From: Corynebacterium stationis
Lineage (GTDB): Bacteria; Actinomycetota; Actinomycetes; Mycobacteriales; Mycobacteriaceae
Length of the DNA stretch: 64,000 nucleotides
Direction: 5' to 3'
Assembly: GCF_001941345.1 (NCBI RefSeq)
Contig: NZ_CP009251.1
Span: 1 to 64,000, forward strand
A program made the position numbers and the translations under genes. Each line of letters starts with the position of its first letter. Within the stretch, counting starts at the first letter, position 1. Shown here piece by piece: positions 40,444-49,580 of this stretch. The notes below the pieces were generated by a model. It made no database searches. It saw nothing but the letters and a program-made list of their open reading frames with translations, and was not told the DNA's origin.

Positions 40444-41151
40444 GTGAGCACCCCCACCACCCGCACCACCTCCACCCGGCCCTCCGGGAATTGGAGAAAA
40501 GCCCGGATCATTGTCTGGGCGTTATTGGCAATCGTCGTCATCGCCGGGATCGTCGCCTTTTTCCTCGGCCGATCCGACTCCGCTTCTGCGCCCGCCCCGG
40601 AAACCGTGACCAGTGATGCGGGGCAGGTGGTCCGGGACAACAGTCGGGTGCTGTCCCAGGCGCCGAACGAGAAGGCCGTGCTGGTGGAGTTCCTCGACTT
40701 CGAGTGCGAGGCCTGCCGGGCGGCTTACCCCTTCGTGGAGGAACTTCGTGCGGAGTACTCCGACACCGTCACCTTCGTCAACCGTTACTTCCCGCTGCCG
40801 GGTCACCGCAACTCCATGCCCGCTGCCGTGGCTGTGGAGGCTGCCGCCCAGCAGGACCAGTACGAAGCGATGTACCACCGGATGTTTGAGACCCAGTCTG
40901 AGTGGGGTGAGTCCGCCGAGGACAAAAGCGCGGTCTTCCGCGGCTTCGCCGAGGACCTGGGTCTGGACATGGCCGCCTTTGACGCCGCTGTGGCCGATCC
41001 GGCCACCGAGGAACGGGTCCGACTCGATGTGGCTGACGGCACGGCCCTGGGTGTGCGCGGCACCCCGACCTTCTTCCTCGACGGTCAGCTCCTGACCCCG
41101 GACTCCCTGGAGCAGTTCCGGGCCGAGGTCGACGCGGCTGCCGCCGACTAA
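40444..41151 (+). CDS. DsbA/MdbA-like thiol-disulfide oxidoreductase
   Basis: A 235-residue membrane-anchored thioredoxin-fold protein. One N-terminal helix (IIVWALLAIVVIAGIVAFFL) and an extracytoplasmic domain with active site Cys88-Glu-Ala-Cys91 and the cis-Pro loop VRGTPTFFLDG. It introduces disulfides into exported proteins and is reoxidised by VKOR, encoded 9 bases downstream. Start is GTG at 40444. A 5'-truncated copy without the CxxC is at 52939-53279, and its last codons recur at 49548-49571. Confidence 0.92.
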   Translation: MSTPTTRTTSTRPSGNWRKARIIVWALLAIVVIAGIVAFFLGRSDSASAPAPETVTSDAGQVVRDNSRVLSQAPNEKAVLVEFLDFECEACRAAYPFVEELRAEYSDTVTFVNRYFPLPGHRNSMPAAVAVEAAAQQDQYEAMYHRMFETQSEWGESAEDKSAVFRGFAEDLGLDMAAFDAAVADPATEERVRLDVADGTALGVRGTPTFFLDGQLLTPDSLEQFRAEVDAAAAD

Positions 41152-41160
41152 CCCGAATCC

Positions 41161-41811
41161 ATGACGCACTCACCCACCGCCGACGACAATGAGGTTCTTG
41201 TGACCGAGACGAACACTGACCCCTCTTTGCCGGCCGTCGCCCGGAACCGTCCTTTCGCCCTCATCCTGTTGATCACCGGTGTGATCGGATGGGTGGCCTC
41301 GGGCATCCTGGTGCTCGAACGCCTGGCCCTCTACGAGGACGCCGAGCATGTCACCACCTGTGACATCAACGCGTTGGTTTCCTGTGGAAAGGTGATGGGC
41401 ACCTGGCAGTCCGAACTCTTCGGCTTCCCCAACCCGTTGATCGGCATCGTCGCCTTCGCCGTGGTCATCACCACCGCGATGGCCATGCTGTCGGGGGCAC
41501 GCTTCGCCGACTGGTACTGGGGAGGTTTGCAGGCGGGTGTGACCGTGGGCCTGCTGTTCATCATCTGGCTGTGGTACCAGGCGCTGTTCGTCATCCATAT
41601 TTTGTGCCTGTACTGCATGGTGGTGTGGGCGATGATGGTCCCGCTGTTTATCCTGCTCACAGTACGCAACCTCGCCCACGGCCTCTTCCCCGCCTCGCCT
41701 GCTGTGGTGCGGTTTGCCTCCCAGTGGGCAGGCACCCTGATCGCCGTGGTCTACGTCGCCGTGGCCGCCTCGGTGTTTGTCAGCTTCTACTCCGATTTCA
41801 CCAGCCTCTGA
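41161..41811 (+). CDS. VKOR family protein, copy 1
   Basis: A 216-residue vitamin-K-epoxide-reductase-like enzyme with four to five membrane helices. It has loop cysteines C67 and C75 (TCDINALVSC) and the quinone-side CxxC C149-LY-C152 (LCLYC). It passes electrons from the DsbA-like partner to menaquinone. It sits directly downstream of its partner, as in actinobacteria. Near-identical copy 2 is at 49581-50234 and a diverged copy 3 at 52276-52929. Confidence 0.93.
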   Translation: MTHSPTADDNEVLVTETNTDPSLPAVARNRPFALILLITGVIGWVASGILVLERLALYEDAEHVTTCDINALVSCGKVMGTWQSELFGFPNPLIGIVAFAVVITTAMAMLSGARFADWYWGGLQAGVTVGLLFIIWLWYQALFVIHILCLYCMVVWAMMVPLFILLTVRNLAHGLFPASPAVVRFASQWAGTLIAVVYVAVAASVFVSFYSDFTSL

Positions 41812-42109
41812 CCTTGGCGAGCGGCCACTTCCCAGCGCCGGTGATTCCGGGGCCATGTGTGACGCAGGCCCAGACCTGGGGTGACCTGCATCAACTCGAA
41901 TGGGCTTCGGGTGGAGACCTTCGTCACGTTCTCGGAACTTTCCGTTCAGCCGGACCGACAACTTGGGTATACCTGAATTTAGATCGGGTGTCGGCAGGAA
42001 TCGCGAGCCGGGAGTGTGTGAGGCCAGTTCGCCACGCCTGCCGGAAAAGAAGCTGTCGCGGTGGCGATGAGTTACTGTGCCGGTTTTTCAACTGCGAAAG
42101 GCATACGCT
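41812..42109. other. Leader region of the cyd operon
   Basis: About 300 bases with no convincing gene. A possible -10 TATACC near 41968-41973 lies about 140 bases before cydA. The GTG of cydA has a GAAAGG site. Confidence 0.4.
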
Positions 42110-43735
42110 GTGGATCTTGTCGATGTCTCACGCTGGCAATTTGGCATCACGACTGTCTATCACTTCATTTTCGTCCCCCTGACCATCGGACTCGCTCCGC
42201 TGGTGGCAATCATGCAGACGGCCTGGCATCGCACCGGTAAAGATATGTGGTACCGCGCCACCCGGTTTTTCGGCACGCTGTTCCTGGTCAACTTCGCCAT
42301 GGGCGTGGTCACCGGCCTTGTCCAGGAGTTCCAGTTCGGCATGAACTGGAGTGAGTACTCTCGCTTTGTCGGCGATGTTTTTGGTGGTCCGCTCGCCCTG
42401 GAGGGGCTGGCAGCTTTCTTCTTTGAGTCCATCTTCTTGGGCATTTGGATCTTTGGTTGGGGAAGAGTCCCCCGCTGGATACACCTGGCGTCCATCTGGA
42501 TCGTCGCAGCCGCGACTAATGTCTCGGCCTACTTCATCATCGTGGCGAACTCCTTTATGCAGCACCCGGTGGGGGCGGCGATGAACTACGAGAACGGTCG
42601 CGCGGAACTGATCAACGTCTGGGAACTGCTGAGCAATCCGGTGGCCCTGGTGGCCTTCCCGCACGCGGTGGCCGGTTCCGTGCTTGTGGCCGGCACCTTC
42701 GTCGCCGGCATTAGTGCGTGGTGGATGGTGCGCGATCGTCGTCACGCCGCAAAGACGGGCGAAAACGCCGAGGATGCCGGGCAGTTGTGGCGGCCCCTGC
42801 TGCGCATGGGACTGTGGGTCACATTATTGGGGATCGTCTCCGTTTCCATCACCGGTGATCTGCAGGCCAAGGTGATGTTCGAGGTCCAGCCGATGAAGAT
42901 GGCCTCCGCGGAGGCCCTTTGCTATACGGAGGAGGACCCGTGGTTTTCCATCTTGGCTATCAGCACGTTCAACGACTGCAACTCCGTCTCCGAGATTTTC
43001 AGTGTGCCCTGGGTTCTGTCATTCCTGGCCGGCGGCCAATTCAGCGGTGTAACGCTGCAGGGTGTCACGGACCTGCAGGCCCAGGCCGAGCAGCTCTACG
43101 GTCCGGGCAACTACTCTCCGAACCTGTTCGTGACCTACTGGTCCTTCCGTCTGATGATCGGCTTCATGGCCGCCTCCATCCTGGTGGTTATCGTCGGTTT
43201 CTGGTTGACCCGTAAGAAACGCACCACCGACAGGCGGTGGTTCGCCTGGCTGGGTCTCATCGCGATTCCGTTCCCCTTCCTGTCTAACTCCGCCGGCTGG
43301 ATCTTCACCGAGATGGGGCGCCAGCCCTGGGTGGTGTACCCGAATCCTGACTTCGGTCCGGAGAATAGCCCGAACGGGGAGAACGACATCCACCTGATCG
43401 TGGACTTCGGGGTGTCCAACCACTCGGTGGCCACCGTCTGGATTTCCCTGATCGCCTTCACCCTGATCTACGGCATCCTCGCCGTGGTCTGGTTCTGGCT
43501 CATGCGCCGCTTCGTGGTTGCCGGGGCACTGGCATCTGGCGCTTCCGAGAACATCGTCGAGGACACCTACGGGCCGGACGCCGAGGAGCTAGAACCGCTG
43601 AGCTTCAACGCCGACAGCTCCGACGACTTCCCCAGCGCCGAAGAGTCCGAACCCGCCGACCGGGGTTCCGCAGCTGTCACCACGAAACCACGCCGACAGC
43701 GTGATGAGCGCACCGTTGATGAGAAGGGGAATTGA
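42110..43735 (+). CDS. cydA: Cytochrome bd ubiquinol/menaquinol oxidase subunit I
   Basis: CydA binds hemes b558, b595 and d and oxidises quinol with reduction of oxygen. The 541 residues show about nine helices, the N-terminal RWQFGITTVYHFIFVPLTIG (heme-ligand His), ANSFMQHPVGAAMN, PHAVAGSVLVAGTFVAG (His) and TEMGRQPWVVY (the GRQPW motif). The Q-loop is short. A long acidic hydrophilic C-terminal tail is unusual but seen in actinobacteria. Start is GTG at 42110. First gene of cydABDC. Confidence 0.95.
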   Translation: MDLVDVSRWQFGITTVYHFIFVPLTIGLAPLVAIMQTAWHRTGKDMWYRATRFFGTLFLVNFAMGVVTGLVQEFQFGMNWSEYSRFVGDVFGGPLALEGLAAFFFESIFLGIWIFGWGRVPRWIHLASIWIVAAATNVSAYFIIVANSFMQHPVGAAMNYENGRAELINVWELLSNPVALVAFPHAVAGSVLVAGTFVAGISAWWMVRDRRHAAKTGENAEDAGQLWRPLLRMGLWVTLLGIVSVSITGDLQAKVMFEVQPMKMASAEALCYTEEDPWFSILAISTFNDCNSVSEIFSVPWVLSFLAGGQFSGVTLQGVTDLQAQAEQLYGPGNYSPNLFVTYWSFRLMIGFMAASILVVIVGFWLTRKKRTTDRRWFAWLGLIAIPFPFLSNSAGWIFTEMGRQPWVVYPNPDFGPENSPNGENDIHLIVDFGVSNHSVATVWISLIAFTLIYGILAVVWFWLMRRFVVAGALASGASENIVEDTYGPDAEELEPLSFNADSSDDFPSAEESEPADRGSAAVTTKPRRQRDERTVDEKGN

Positions 43736-43737
43736 TC

Positions 43738-44739
43738 ATGGATCTGCAGACCTTGTGGTTCATCGTGATCGCTTTCCTGTTCGTCGGTTATTTCGTCCTG
43801 GAGGGTTTCGACTTCGGTGTCGGTATGCTTCTGCCCTTCCTGGGCGGTGACGGTGAGGAGCGTGCGCGGCGTCGCGACGCGGTGGCCACTAGCATCGGAC
43901 CGGTGTGGAACGGCAACGAGGTGTGGCTTATCGTGGCGGTGGGTGGCATGTTCGCAGCCTTCCCTGAGTGGTACGCCACGATGTTTTCCGGTTTCTATCT
44001 CCCGTTGCTGCTCATTTTGCTCTCCCTAATCCTGCGGGGCGTCGCCCTGGAGTGGCGCGTCAAAGTCGACACCCAGGCCTGGCGGGACCGCTGCGATATC
44101 GGGTTGGCTATCGGCAGTTGGGTGCCAGCGATTTTTTGGGGTGTAGCCTTCGCCAATATCGTCCAGGGCGTGGCGATCGACGCCAACCGGCAGATCGATT
44201 CCAGTCTGACCGCGATGTTTGGCCTGTTCAATCCCTACGGTCTGCTGGGAGCGGGGACCTTCGTTCTGGTGTTCATGGTGCACGGCGCGACCTTTTTGGG
44301 GCTCAAGGTGCACGAACCGTTGCGCAGCCGGGCCCATCGCCTAGCCCAACGGCTGACTATCCCGACAGCCGTGGTGGCCGTCGGGTTCGCGGTATGGACT
44401 CAGCTGGCACATGGTGATCCCGTCATCTGGATCGCGGTGGGTGTGCTCGCACTGTGCGTGCTCATCGGTTCGGTGGCCATCATGCGGGGCCACGACGGCC
44501 TCGCGTTCGCGGCCACTGCCGTGGCTGTGGCCACCCTGGTGGTGCAGATTTTCGTCACCTTGTTCCCGAACGTGATGCCTACCTCCCTGCCGGGCGGGGT
44601 GTCTCTGGACATCTATAACGCCTCTAGTTCGGACTACACGCTGGTCTTTTTGTCCTGGGGTGTGCTGATCCTGGTGCCGTTCATCCTGGCCGCTCAGGGC
44701 TGGACCTTCTGGTCCTTCGCCAAGCGGATCACGGTGTGA
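43738..44739 (+). CDS. cydB: Cytochrome bd oxidase subunit II
   Basis: A 333-residue CydB with about nine helices. It starts MDLQTLWFIVIAFLFVGYFV, then LEGFDFGVGMLLPF (the conserved GFDFGVG), GPVWNGNEVWLIVAVGGMFA and YNASSSDYTL. It pairs with CydA. ATG 43738 follows AGAAGGGGA; TTG 43732 is a less likely start. Its stop overlaps the cydD GTG by four bases. Confidence 0.95.
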   Translation: MDLQTLWFIVIAFLFVGYFVLEGFDFGVGMLLPFLGGDGEERARRRDAVATSIGPVWNGNEVWLIVAVGGMFAAFPEWYATMFSGFYLPLLLILLSLILRGVALEWRVKVDTQAWRDRCDIGLAIGSWVPAIFWGVAFANIVQGVAIDANRQIDSSLTAMFGLFNPYGLLGAGTFVLVFMVHGATFLGLKVHEPLRSRAHRLAQRLTIPTAVVAVGFAVWTQLAHGDPVIWIAVGVLALCVLIGSVAIMRGHDGLAFAATAVAVATLVVQIFVTLFPNVMPTSLPGGVSLDIYNASSSDYTLVFLSWGVLILVPFILAAQGWTFWSFAKRITV

Positions 44740-46367
44740 GCCGCGTGCAGGGACCCATTGACCCCAGACTCCTTGCTCTGGTTCCGCCGGTGTGGGGCCT
44801 GATCCTGCGTACCGGCGTTCTGCAGGCGCTCACCACCGTGTTAGTGCTCGCCCGCGGGGTGCTCATCGGCTGGATCGCAGCCCGCGTCATCTTGGACCGC
44901 GGCGCCGACTGGGACGTGCTGACCTGGCCAGTGGTGGCACTTTTCGTGGTCATTGCTGTCCACGGCGTCGTGTCCGGTCATGCGCAACGCGCCTCCTCGG
45001 AGAGCGTCGGACGGGTCGTGGATACGCTGCGGGCCAAGGCTCTGACCGCGTTGCGACGCCGCGATCCCCGCCGCGTGCAGGAGGAATCGGCCCACTGGCG
45101 TGAGGTACTCACCGACGGTATCGAGGACTTCCGGCCCTACTTGAGCGAATTTCTGCCCTCGCTGGTCGCCGTCGTGCTGGCTACTCCGGCCGCTTTGGTG
45201 GTGGTGCTGGTGGCGGACCCGGTCTCCGGAATCTTGGCGCTGGTGACGGTGCCGCTGATCCCGGCCTTCATGGTGTTGATCGGCAAGCTGACCGCCGCGC
45301 ATACCCGACGCCGCCTGGAGGTGACCGCTGCTTTGGGCGGGCAGCTGGCGGATCTACTCTCCGGCTCGCTAACGCTGCGGGCGCTGGGAGCCATCCGTCA
45401 TCCGAGTAGGCAGCTGCGGTCCACGGGGCGTCGCCATGAAAAGGCCACCATGTCGGTGCTGCGCCTGGCATTCCTCTCTTCCTTCGCCCTGGAGTTCCTG
45501 GCCACCCTCGCGGTGGCGCTAGTTGCTGTGAGCATCGGGCTGCGCCTGGTGGACGGGAACATGGAGTTGACCGCCGGGCTGATCGCGCTGATCGTGGTCC
45601 CGGAGGTGTACAACCCGATCCGGCAGGTGGGTACGAACTTCCACGCCGCAGCCGATGGGCTGGCCGCCGTCGAGGAGATCTTGGAGCTGCTGGATGAGGA
45701 TGCCAAAGCAACCGACACATCCGGGGCCGGAGCGGACCACCGCGGCCGGACCTATCTGACCCACCGCGAATCACCTGGAGACGCCCAACTGACGGTCACC
45801 GGCCTCAGCGTGAGAGGCCGCGACGGCATGAAGCCGGAGAACTTGAGCTTCACCGCCGAACCTGGGACGATCACCGTGTTGTACGGCGACAACGGTTCCG
45901 GAAAATCCACTGTGTTCCTCGCCGTCCTGGGCGCGCTGCCGGATGATCTGGTCACCGGACGGGTCGTCGCTGCGCCGTTGGTGCGCACGGCCTATCTGCC
46001 GGCCCGGCCGGTACTGGTGCAGGGCAGCGTAGAGGACAACCTCGTGCTGCTGGGTGCGGAGCGTGGGCCGGCCACCGAAACCGCTCGGAACCTGGGCTTC
46101 GACGTGTCGCTGGAACGCCGCCTCGGACCGGCGGGGGAAGGCATCTCGGCGGGCCAGGGCCAACGCCTGGCCCTGGCGCGCACCCTGGCGGGCGGCACCG
46201 GCCCCACGCTGTATCTGCTGGATGAACCTAGCGCGCACTTGAGTCCGGAGCTGGTGGAGGCCCTCTCCGCTGAGCTGCGGCGGCGTGCAACGGCCGGACA
46301 CACGGTGGTGGTGGCCAGTCATGACGTCCGGCTGGCCGCGATCGCGGATGAGGTGGTGTACCTGTGA
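44736..46367 (+). CDS. cydD: ABC exporter subunit CydD
   Basis: CydDC exports cysteine/glutathione-type thiols and is required to assemble cytochrome bd. The 543 residues comprise six helices and an ATPase domain with Walker A GDNGSGKST, signature SAGQGQRLALAR and Walker B LYLLDEPSAHL. GTG start and stop each overlap neighbours by four bases, so the four cyd genes are tightly coupled. Confidence 0.92.
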   Translation: MSRVQGPIDPRLLALVPPVWGLILRTGVLQALTTVLVLARGVLIGWIAARVILDRGADWDVLTWPVVALFVVIAVHGVVSGHAQRASSESVGRVVDTLRAKALTALRRRDPRRVQEESAHWREVLTDGIEDFRPYLSEFLPSLVAVVLATPAALVVVLVADPVSGILALVTVPLIPAFMVLIGKLTAAHTRRRLEVTAALGGQLADLLSGSLTLRALGAIRHPSRQLRSTGRRHEKATMSVLRLAFLSSFALEFLATLAVALVAVSIGLRLVDGNMELTAGLIALIVVPEVYNPIRQVGTNFHAAADGLAAVEEILELLDEDAKATDTSGAGADHRGRTYLTHRESPGDAQLTVTGLSVRGRDGMKPENLSFTAEPGTITVLYGDNGSGKSTVFLAVLGALPDDLVTGRVVAAPLVRTAYLPARPVLVQGSVEDNLVLLGAERGPATETARNLGFDVSLERRLGPAGEGISAGQGQRLALARTLAGGTGPTLYLLDEPSAHLSPELVEALSAELRRRATAGHTVVVASHDVRLAAIADEVVYL

Positions 46368-48058
46368 AGTCCGAATTTCGCGCCCTGAGCGCCATGCTGC
46401 GCCTGGCCGGCGTGCGCTACCGCGAGGTCGTCGCGGGTATCGCTGCCGGTTCCATCACGCTGATCTCTGCGTTGACCCTGACGATCGTTTCCGGTTGGTT
46501 AATCACCAAGGCTTGGCAGATGCCACCGGTGCTGGACCTCTCGGTCGCGGTCACCGCGGTGCGCGGCCTGGGCATCTCCCGGGCAGTATTCCGCTACGTG
46601 GACCGGCTGCTCAGCCACCGCATCGCGCTGCGGGCCCTGACCACATTGCGGTCACGGGTCTTCGACGCGCTGGCTTTTGACCACACCGGCACCGGCCGAG
46701 GACACCTCTTCACCCGCGGTGACGGGCTGGTGCGCCTGGTCGCCGACACCGAACGCATCACTGACGTCATCGTCCGTTCTGTCGTCCCCGGTGGGGTGGC
46801 ATTGGTGCTCACCGTGTTCGCGGTGGCCGGCGCTACCTGGCTGCACCCGGCAGCGGGCCTGGTCCTGACTCTCGGCTTCATGGTCACCGGCCTTATCACC
46901 CCGTGGCTGGCGGTGCGGGCGGCCAGACGTTCACGCCGAGTGTTCGCCGAGGACAACCTCGACGTGGCCCTGGATGAACTGCTGGACCACCGCGTCGAGT
47001 TCGCCGCCGCCGGCCTGGGGGCGAAACGCGAGGAGTGGGCCCTCACGGCGTCGCGACGCAGCAGCGACGCCACCGTCGCCGCCGAGAAACCGCTGGCCAC
47101 CTCACAGGTCTTGATCACCTGGTCCACCGGTCTGGCGGCGGCGCTGACCGTGGTCGTTGGCGCGCTGACCTACACCGGGGACCCCACCTGGCTGGGCATG
47201 ATGGTGCTGCTGCCGCTGGCCGCCTTCGAGTCTCACGCCCAGCTCTCAGAAGCTGCGATCCACGCCGACGAGGCCTCCCGCAGCGCCCACCGACTCACCG
47301 ACCTGGTCAAAGAATCCGACACCACTTCGGCGACGGACGGCGGGGAGGCGACGGCGTGGGAGCTCGATGGCTGTCACCTTAAAGCCACCGACCTACGTTG
47401 CCGCTTCGGCGATACCACCTGGCAGGTGGATCTGCCACCCGGTGAGCGCATGGTCATTCGCGGCCCCAGCGGTTGCGGCAAGACCACACTGCTGCAGACC
47501 CTGGGTGGCCTGGTGCCACCACGCAGCGGTTCTGTCACGCTGGGAGGGCAACGTGTGCCGGAGATCGACCCGGCCGCGTTGCGGAAGACCGTCCGCGTGC
47601 ACGCGGAGGACGAATGGCTCTTCTCCACCACTATCCGACAGAACCTCCTCGTGGCCAACCCGGCCGCCAGTGACGGGGAACTATGGGAGGTCCTGCATGC
47701 GGTGGGGTTAGATGACTGGCTGCGGGAGACTGTGGGACCGGTCACCGACCCGCTGGACCTGCTGCTTGCCGACGGCGCGGGTTCCCTGTCGAGCGGGCAG
47801 CGCCGCCGTCTGCTGCTGGCCAGGGCGCTATGTTCCACCGCGCCGGTGCTGCTGTTAGATGAGCCGACCGAACACATTGACGCGGCAGATGCCGACGACC
47901 TGCTGGACACCCTCCTGGCCAAGCCGCTACCCGGACCGCGGACCCGACGCAGCGTCATCGTGGTCACCCACCGGTCGGATAAGCAGGACGGCGGGAACAC
48001 TGAAGTCGGAGAAGTAGACATCCGCCGCTACGCCGACCCGGTGACGGAGCACCCCTAA
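46364..48058 (+). CDS. cydC: ABC exporter subunit CydC
   Basis: The 564-residue partner of CydD: six helices, Walker A GPSGCGKTT, signature SSGQRRRLLLAR and Walker B VLLLDEPTEHI. GTG start overlaps the cydD stop. As in actinobacteria, cydD and cydC are separate genes here rather than fused. Last gene of the operon. Confidence 0.92.
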   Translation: MKSEFRALSAMLRLAGVRYREVVAGIAAGSITLISALTLTIVSGWLITKAWQMPPVLDLSVAVTAVRGLGISRAVFRYVDRLLSHRIALRALTTLRSRVFDALAFDHTGTGRGHLFTRGDGLVRLVADTERITDVIVRSVVPGGVALVLTVFAVAGATWLHPAAGLVLTLGFMVTGLITPWLAVRAARRSRRVFAEDNLDVALDELLDHRVEFAAAGLGAKREEWALTASRRSSDATVAAEKPLATSQVLITWSTGLAAALTVVVGALTYTGDPTWLGMMVLLPLAAFESHAQLSEAAIHADEASRSAHRLTDLVKESDTTSATDGGEATAWELDGCHLKATDLRCRFGDTTWQVDLPPGERMVIRGPSGCGKTTLLQTLGGLVPPRSGSVTLGGQRVPEIDPAALRKTVRVHAEDEWLFSTTIRQNLLVANPAASDGELWEVLHAVGLDDWLRETVGPVTDPLDLLLADGAGSLSSGQRRRLLLARALCSTAPVLLLDEPTEHIDAADADDLLDTLLAKPLPGPRTRRSVIVVTHRSDKQDGGNTEVGEVDIRRYADPVTEHP

Positions 48059-48540
48059 GTGCTTATCTGCTTGTCGACGCCTCCTGAGCCCGGAGGCAAG
48101 TCGGGGTGAGCCGGTCACCGCAGGGTGATGCCGATGTGCTCGACACCCACCAAACCGGCATCGAGCTGCCCCTCACAAGGCAAGAGAACACCGCAATATA
48201 AGTACCCAGGTCCCCTGACCGTGTGGTCGGGGACCTGGGTGCTGCCCTCTTCGGTTTCTGCCCTAGTGCGAGTTGATCCTCGTTGACGGTGAGCATCTGC
48301 CTCACCATCCGGTAGGCGTGCTCGTCCCACCCTTGGCGTACAGCATCGCGGACGAGTCGGGAGCGTTCCCACCGGTGACCGCAGCCAATGACAGGGGTAT
48401 TGTCGCGGCGGCGGCCGATCTCCCCGGCAGATGCTCTCGGCCTGGGTCGCCGACCGCAAGTGGTCCCTCATCGACGGGGACGGTCGATGATCGATCGTTC
48501 CGGGGGGGGGCTGGGGCATTTACCCTGATGAGTTGACCTA
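48059..48540. other. Non-coding stretch after the cyd operon
   Basis: No convincing gene. A long hairpin (ACCCAGGTCCCC at 48204-48215 with GGGGACCTGGGT at 48229-48240, inner stem extended by TGACC/GGTC) probably ends cydABDC. A run of ten G occurs near 48503-48512. Confidence 0.5.
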
Positions 48541-48566
48541 CGTTTCACTCCATTTCCCCTGATCAT

Positions 48567-48611
48567 ATACCCCCTAGGGTACTTCTTGTTCAATACCCCT
48601 GGGGGTATTAT
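48567..48611 (+). promoter_or_regulatory. Two CsoR/CstR-type operators over a promoter
   Basis: ATACCCCCTAGGGTACT (48567-48583) and the perfect palindrome AATACCCC-TG-GGGGTATT (48592-48609) match the TACCC-GGGTA style of CsoR/CstR repressors. A promoter (-35 TTCTTG 48583-48588, 17-base spacer, -10 TATTAT 48606-48611) is overlapped by both. The gene downstream starts as a persulfide-dioxygenase-like MBL protein, which fits CstR-type sulfide control. Confidence 0.65.
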
Positions 48612-48675
48612 GGTGGTGTCGTAGGACCGGGGAAGACGTCCCCGGCTGTCCCCGATTTCCTGCGAAGGAGAAACC

Positions 48676-49571
48676 ATGCTCATCGAACGCATCTAGGACG
48701 AGGACCTGGCCCAGGCGAGCTACTTCATCGGCTGCCAGGCCAAGAACACGGCCGTGGTGGTCGATCCCCGCCGAGACATCGAGGTCTACCGGGCGATGGC
48801 CGAAAAAACGACATGACGATCGTCGCGGTGACCGAGACCCACATCCACGCCGACTACCTGTCGGGTACCCGTGAGCTGGCCGAGGCAATTATCAACGGCG
48901 CGGAAAACAAGGGCCTGACCGTGGAGATGGTCGACCACGCCACCCCGATCACCGGCAAGGGCATCCGCGCCCAGGTCGACGGTCAGACTGTCGCCGTCGG
49001 CTCCGCAGACCTGCTTGATGTCACCCCGGACAACACCCGCATCCTCGAGCTCAACGACCAGGGCAAGACCGCCATGTACGTCGGCGTCGACGGACGCGCC
49101 ATCGGCATCGTCGCCGTCGCCGACACCATCCGCGATGACGCGTACGCCGCAGTCCAGGCCCTGCACGAGAAGGGCGCCAGAGTCATCATGGCCACCGGTG
49201 ACGCCGAGCGGGTGGCCCGCAACGTCGCCGCCGAACTCGGGGTCGACGAGGTTCACGCCGAGCTGATGCCTGAGGACAAGCTCACCATCGTGCGTGAGCT
49301 GCAGGAAAAGGGCCACACCGTGGCCATGGTCGGTGACGGCGTCAACGACACCCCCGCACTCGCCCAGGCCGACATCGGCGTGGCCATGGGAGCCGCCGGC
49401 TCCCCGGCTGCCATCGAAACTGCCGACATCGCCCTGATGGCCGATAAGCTGCCTCGCCTGCCCTACGCCCTGGGTCTGGCTCAGCGCACGGTACGCACCA
49501 TGCGTGTCAACATCGCCATCGCCCTGGCCACGGTGGCCATCCTCCTGGTCGACGCGGCTGCCGCCGACTAA
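48676..49571 (+). pseudogene. Mosaic: persulfide-dioxygenase start / P-type ATPase core / DsbA tail
   Basis: ATG 48676 has a good AAGGAG site but meets TAG after six codons (ERI-stop-DEDLAQ, expected IYDEDLAQ). The frame then reads an MBL-fold persulfide dioxygenase start ([20 protein letters not shown]) until a missing A in the A run near 48806-48811, continuing from ATG 48813 as THIHADYLSGTRELAEA. At LAEA the text becomes a copper-type P-ATPase ([45 protein letters not shown]) lacking DKTGT. It ends VDAAAAD, the exact tail of the DsbA gene. No part can be functional as its parent family. Confidence 0.88.
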
Positions 49572-49580
49572 CCCGAACCC

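Noticed and set aside
48503..48512. Run of ten G as a phase-variable tract
   Set aside because: It lies in non-coding DNA between a hairpin and an operator, with no gene whose frame it would switch.
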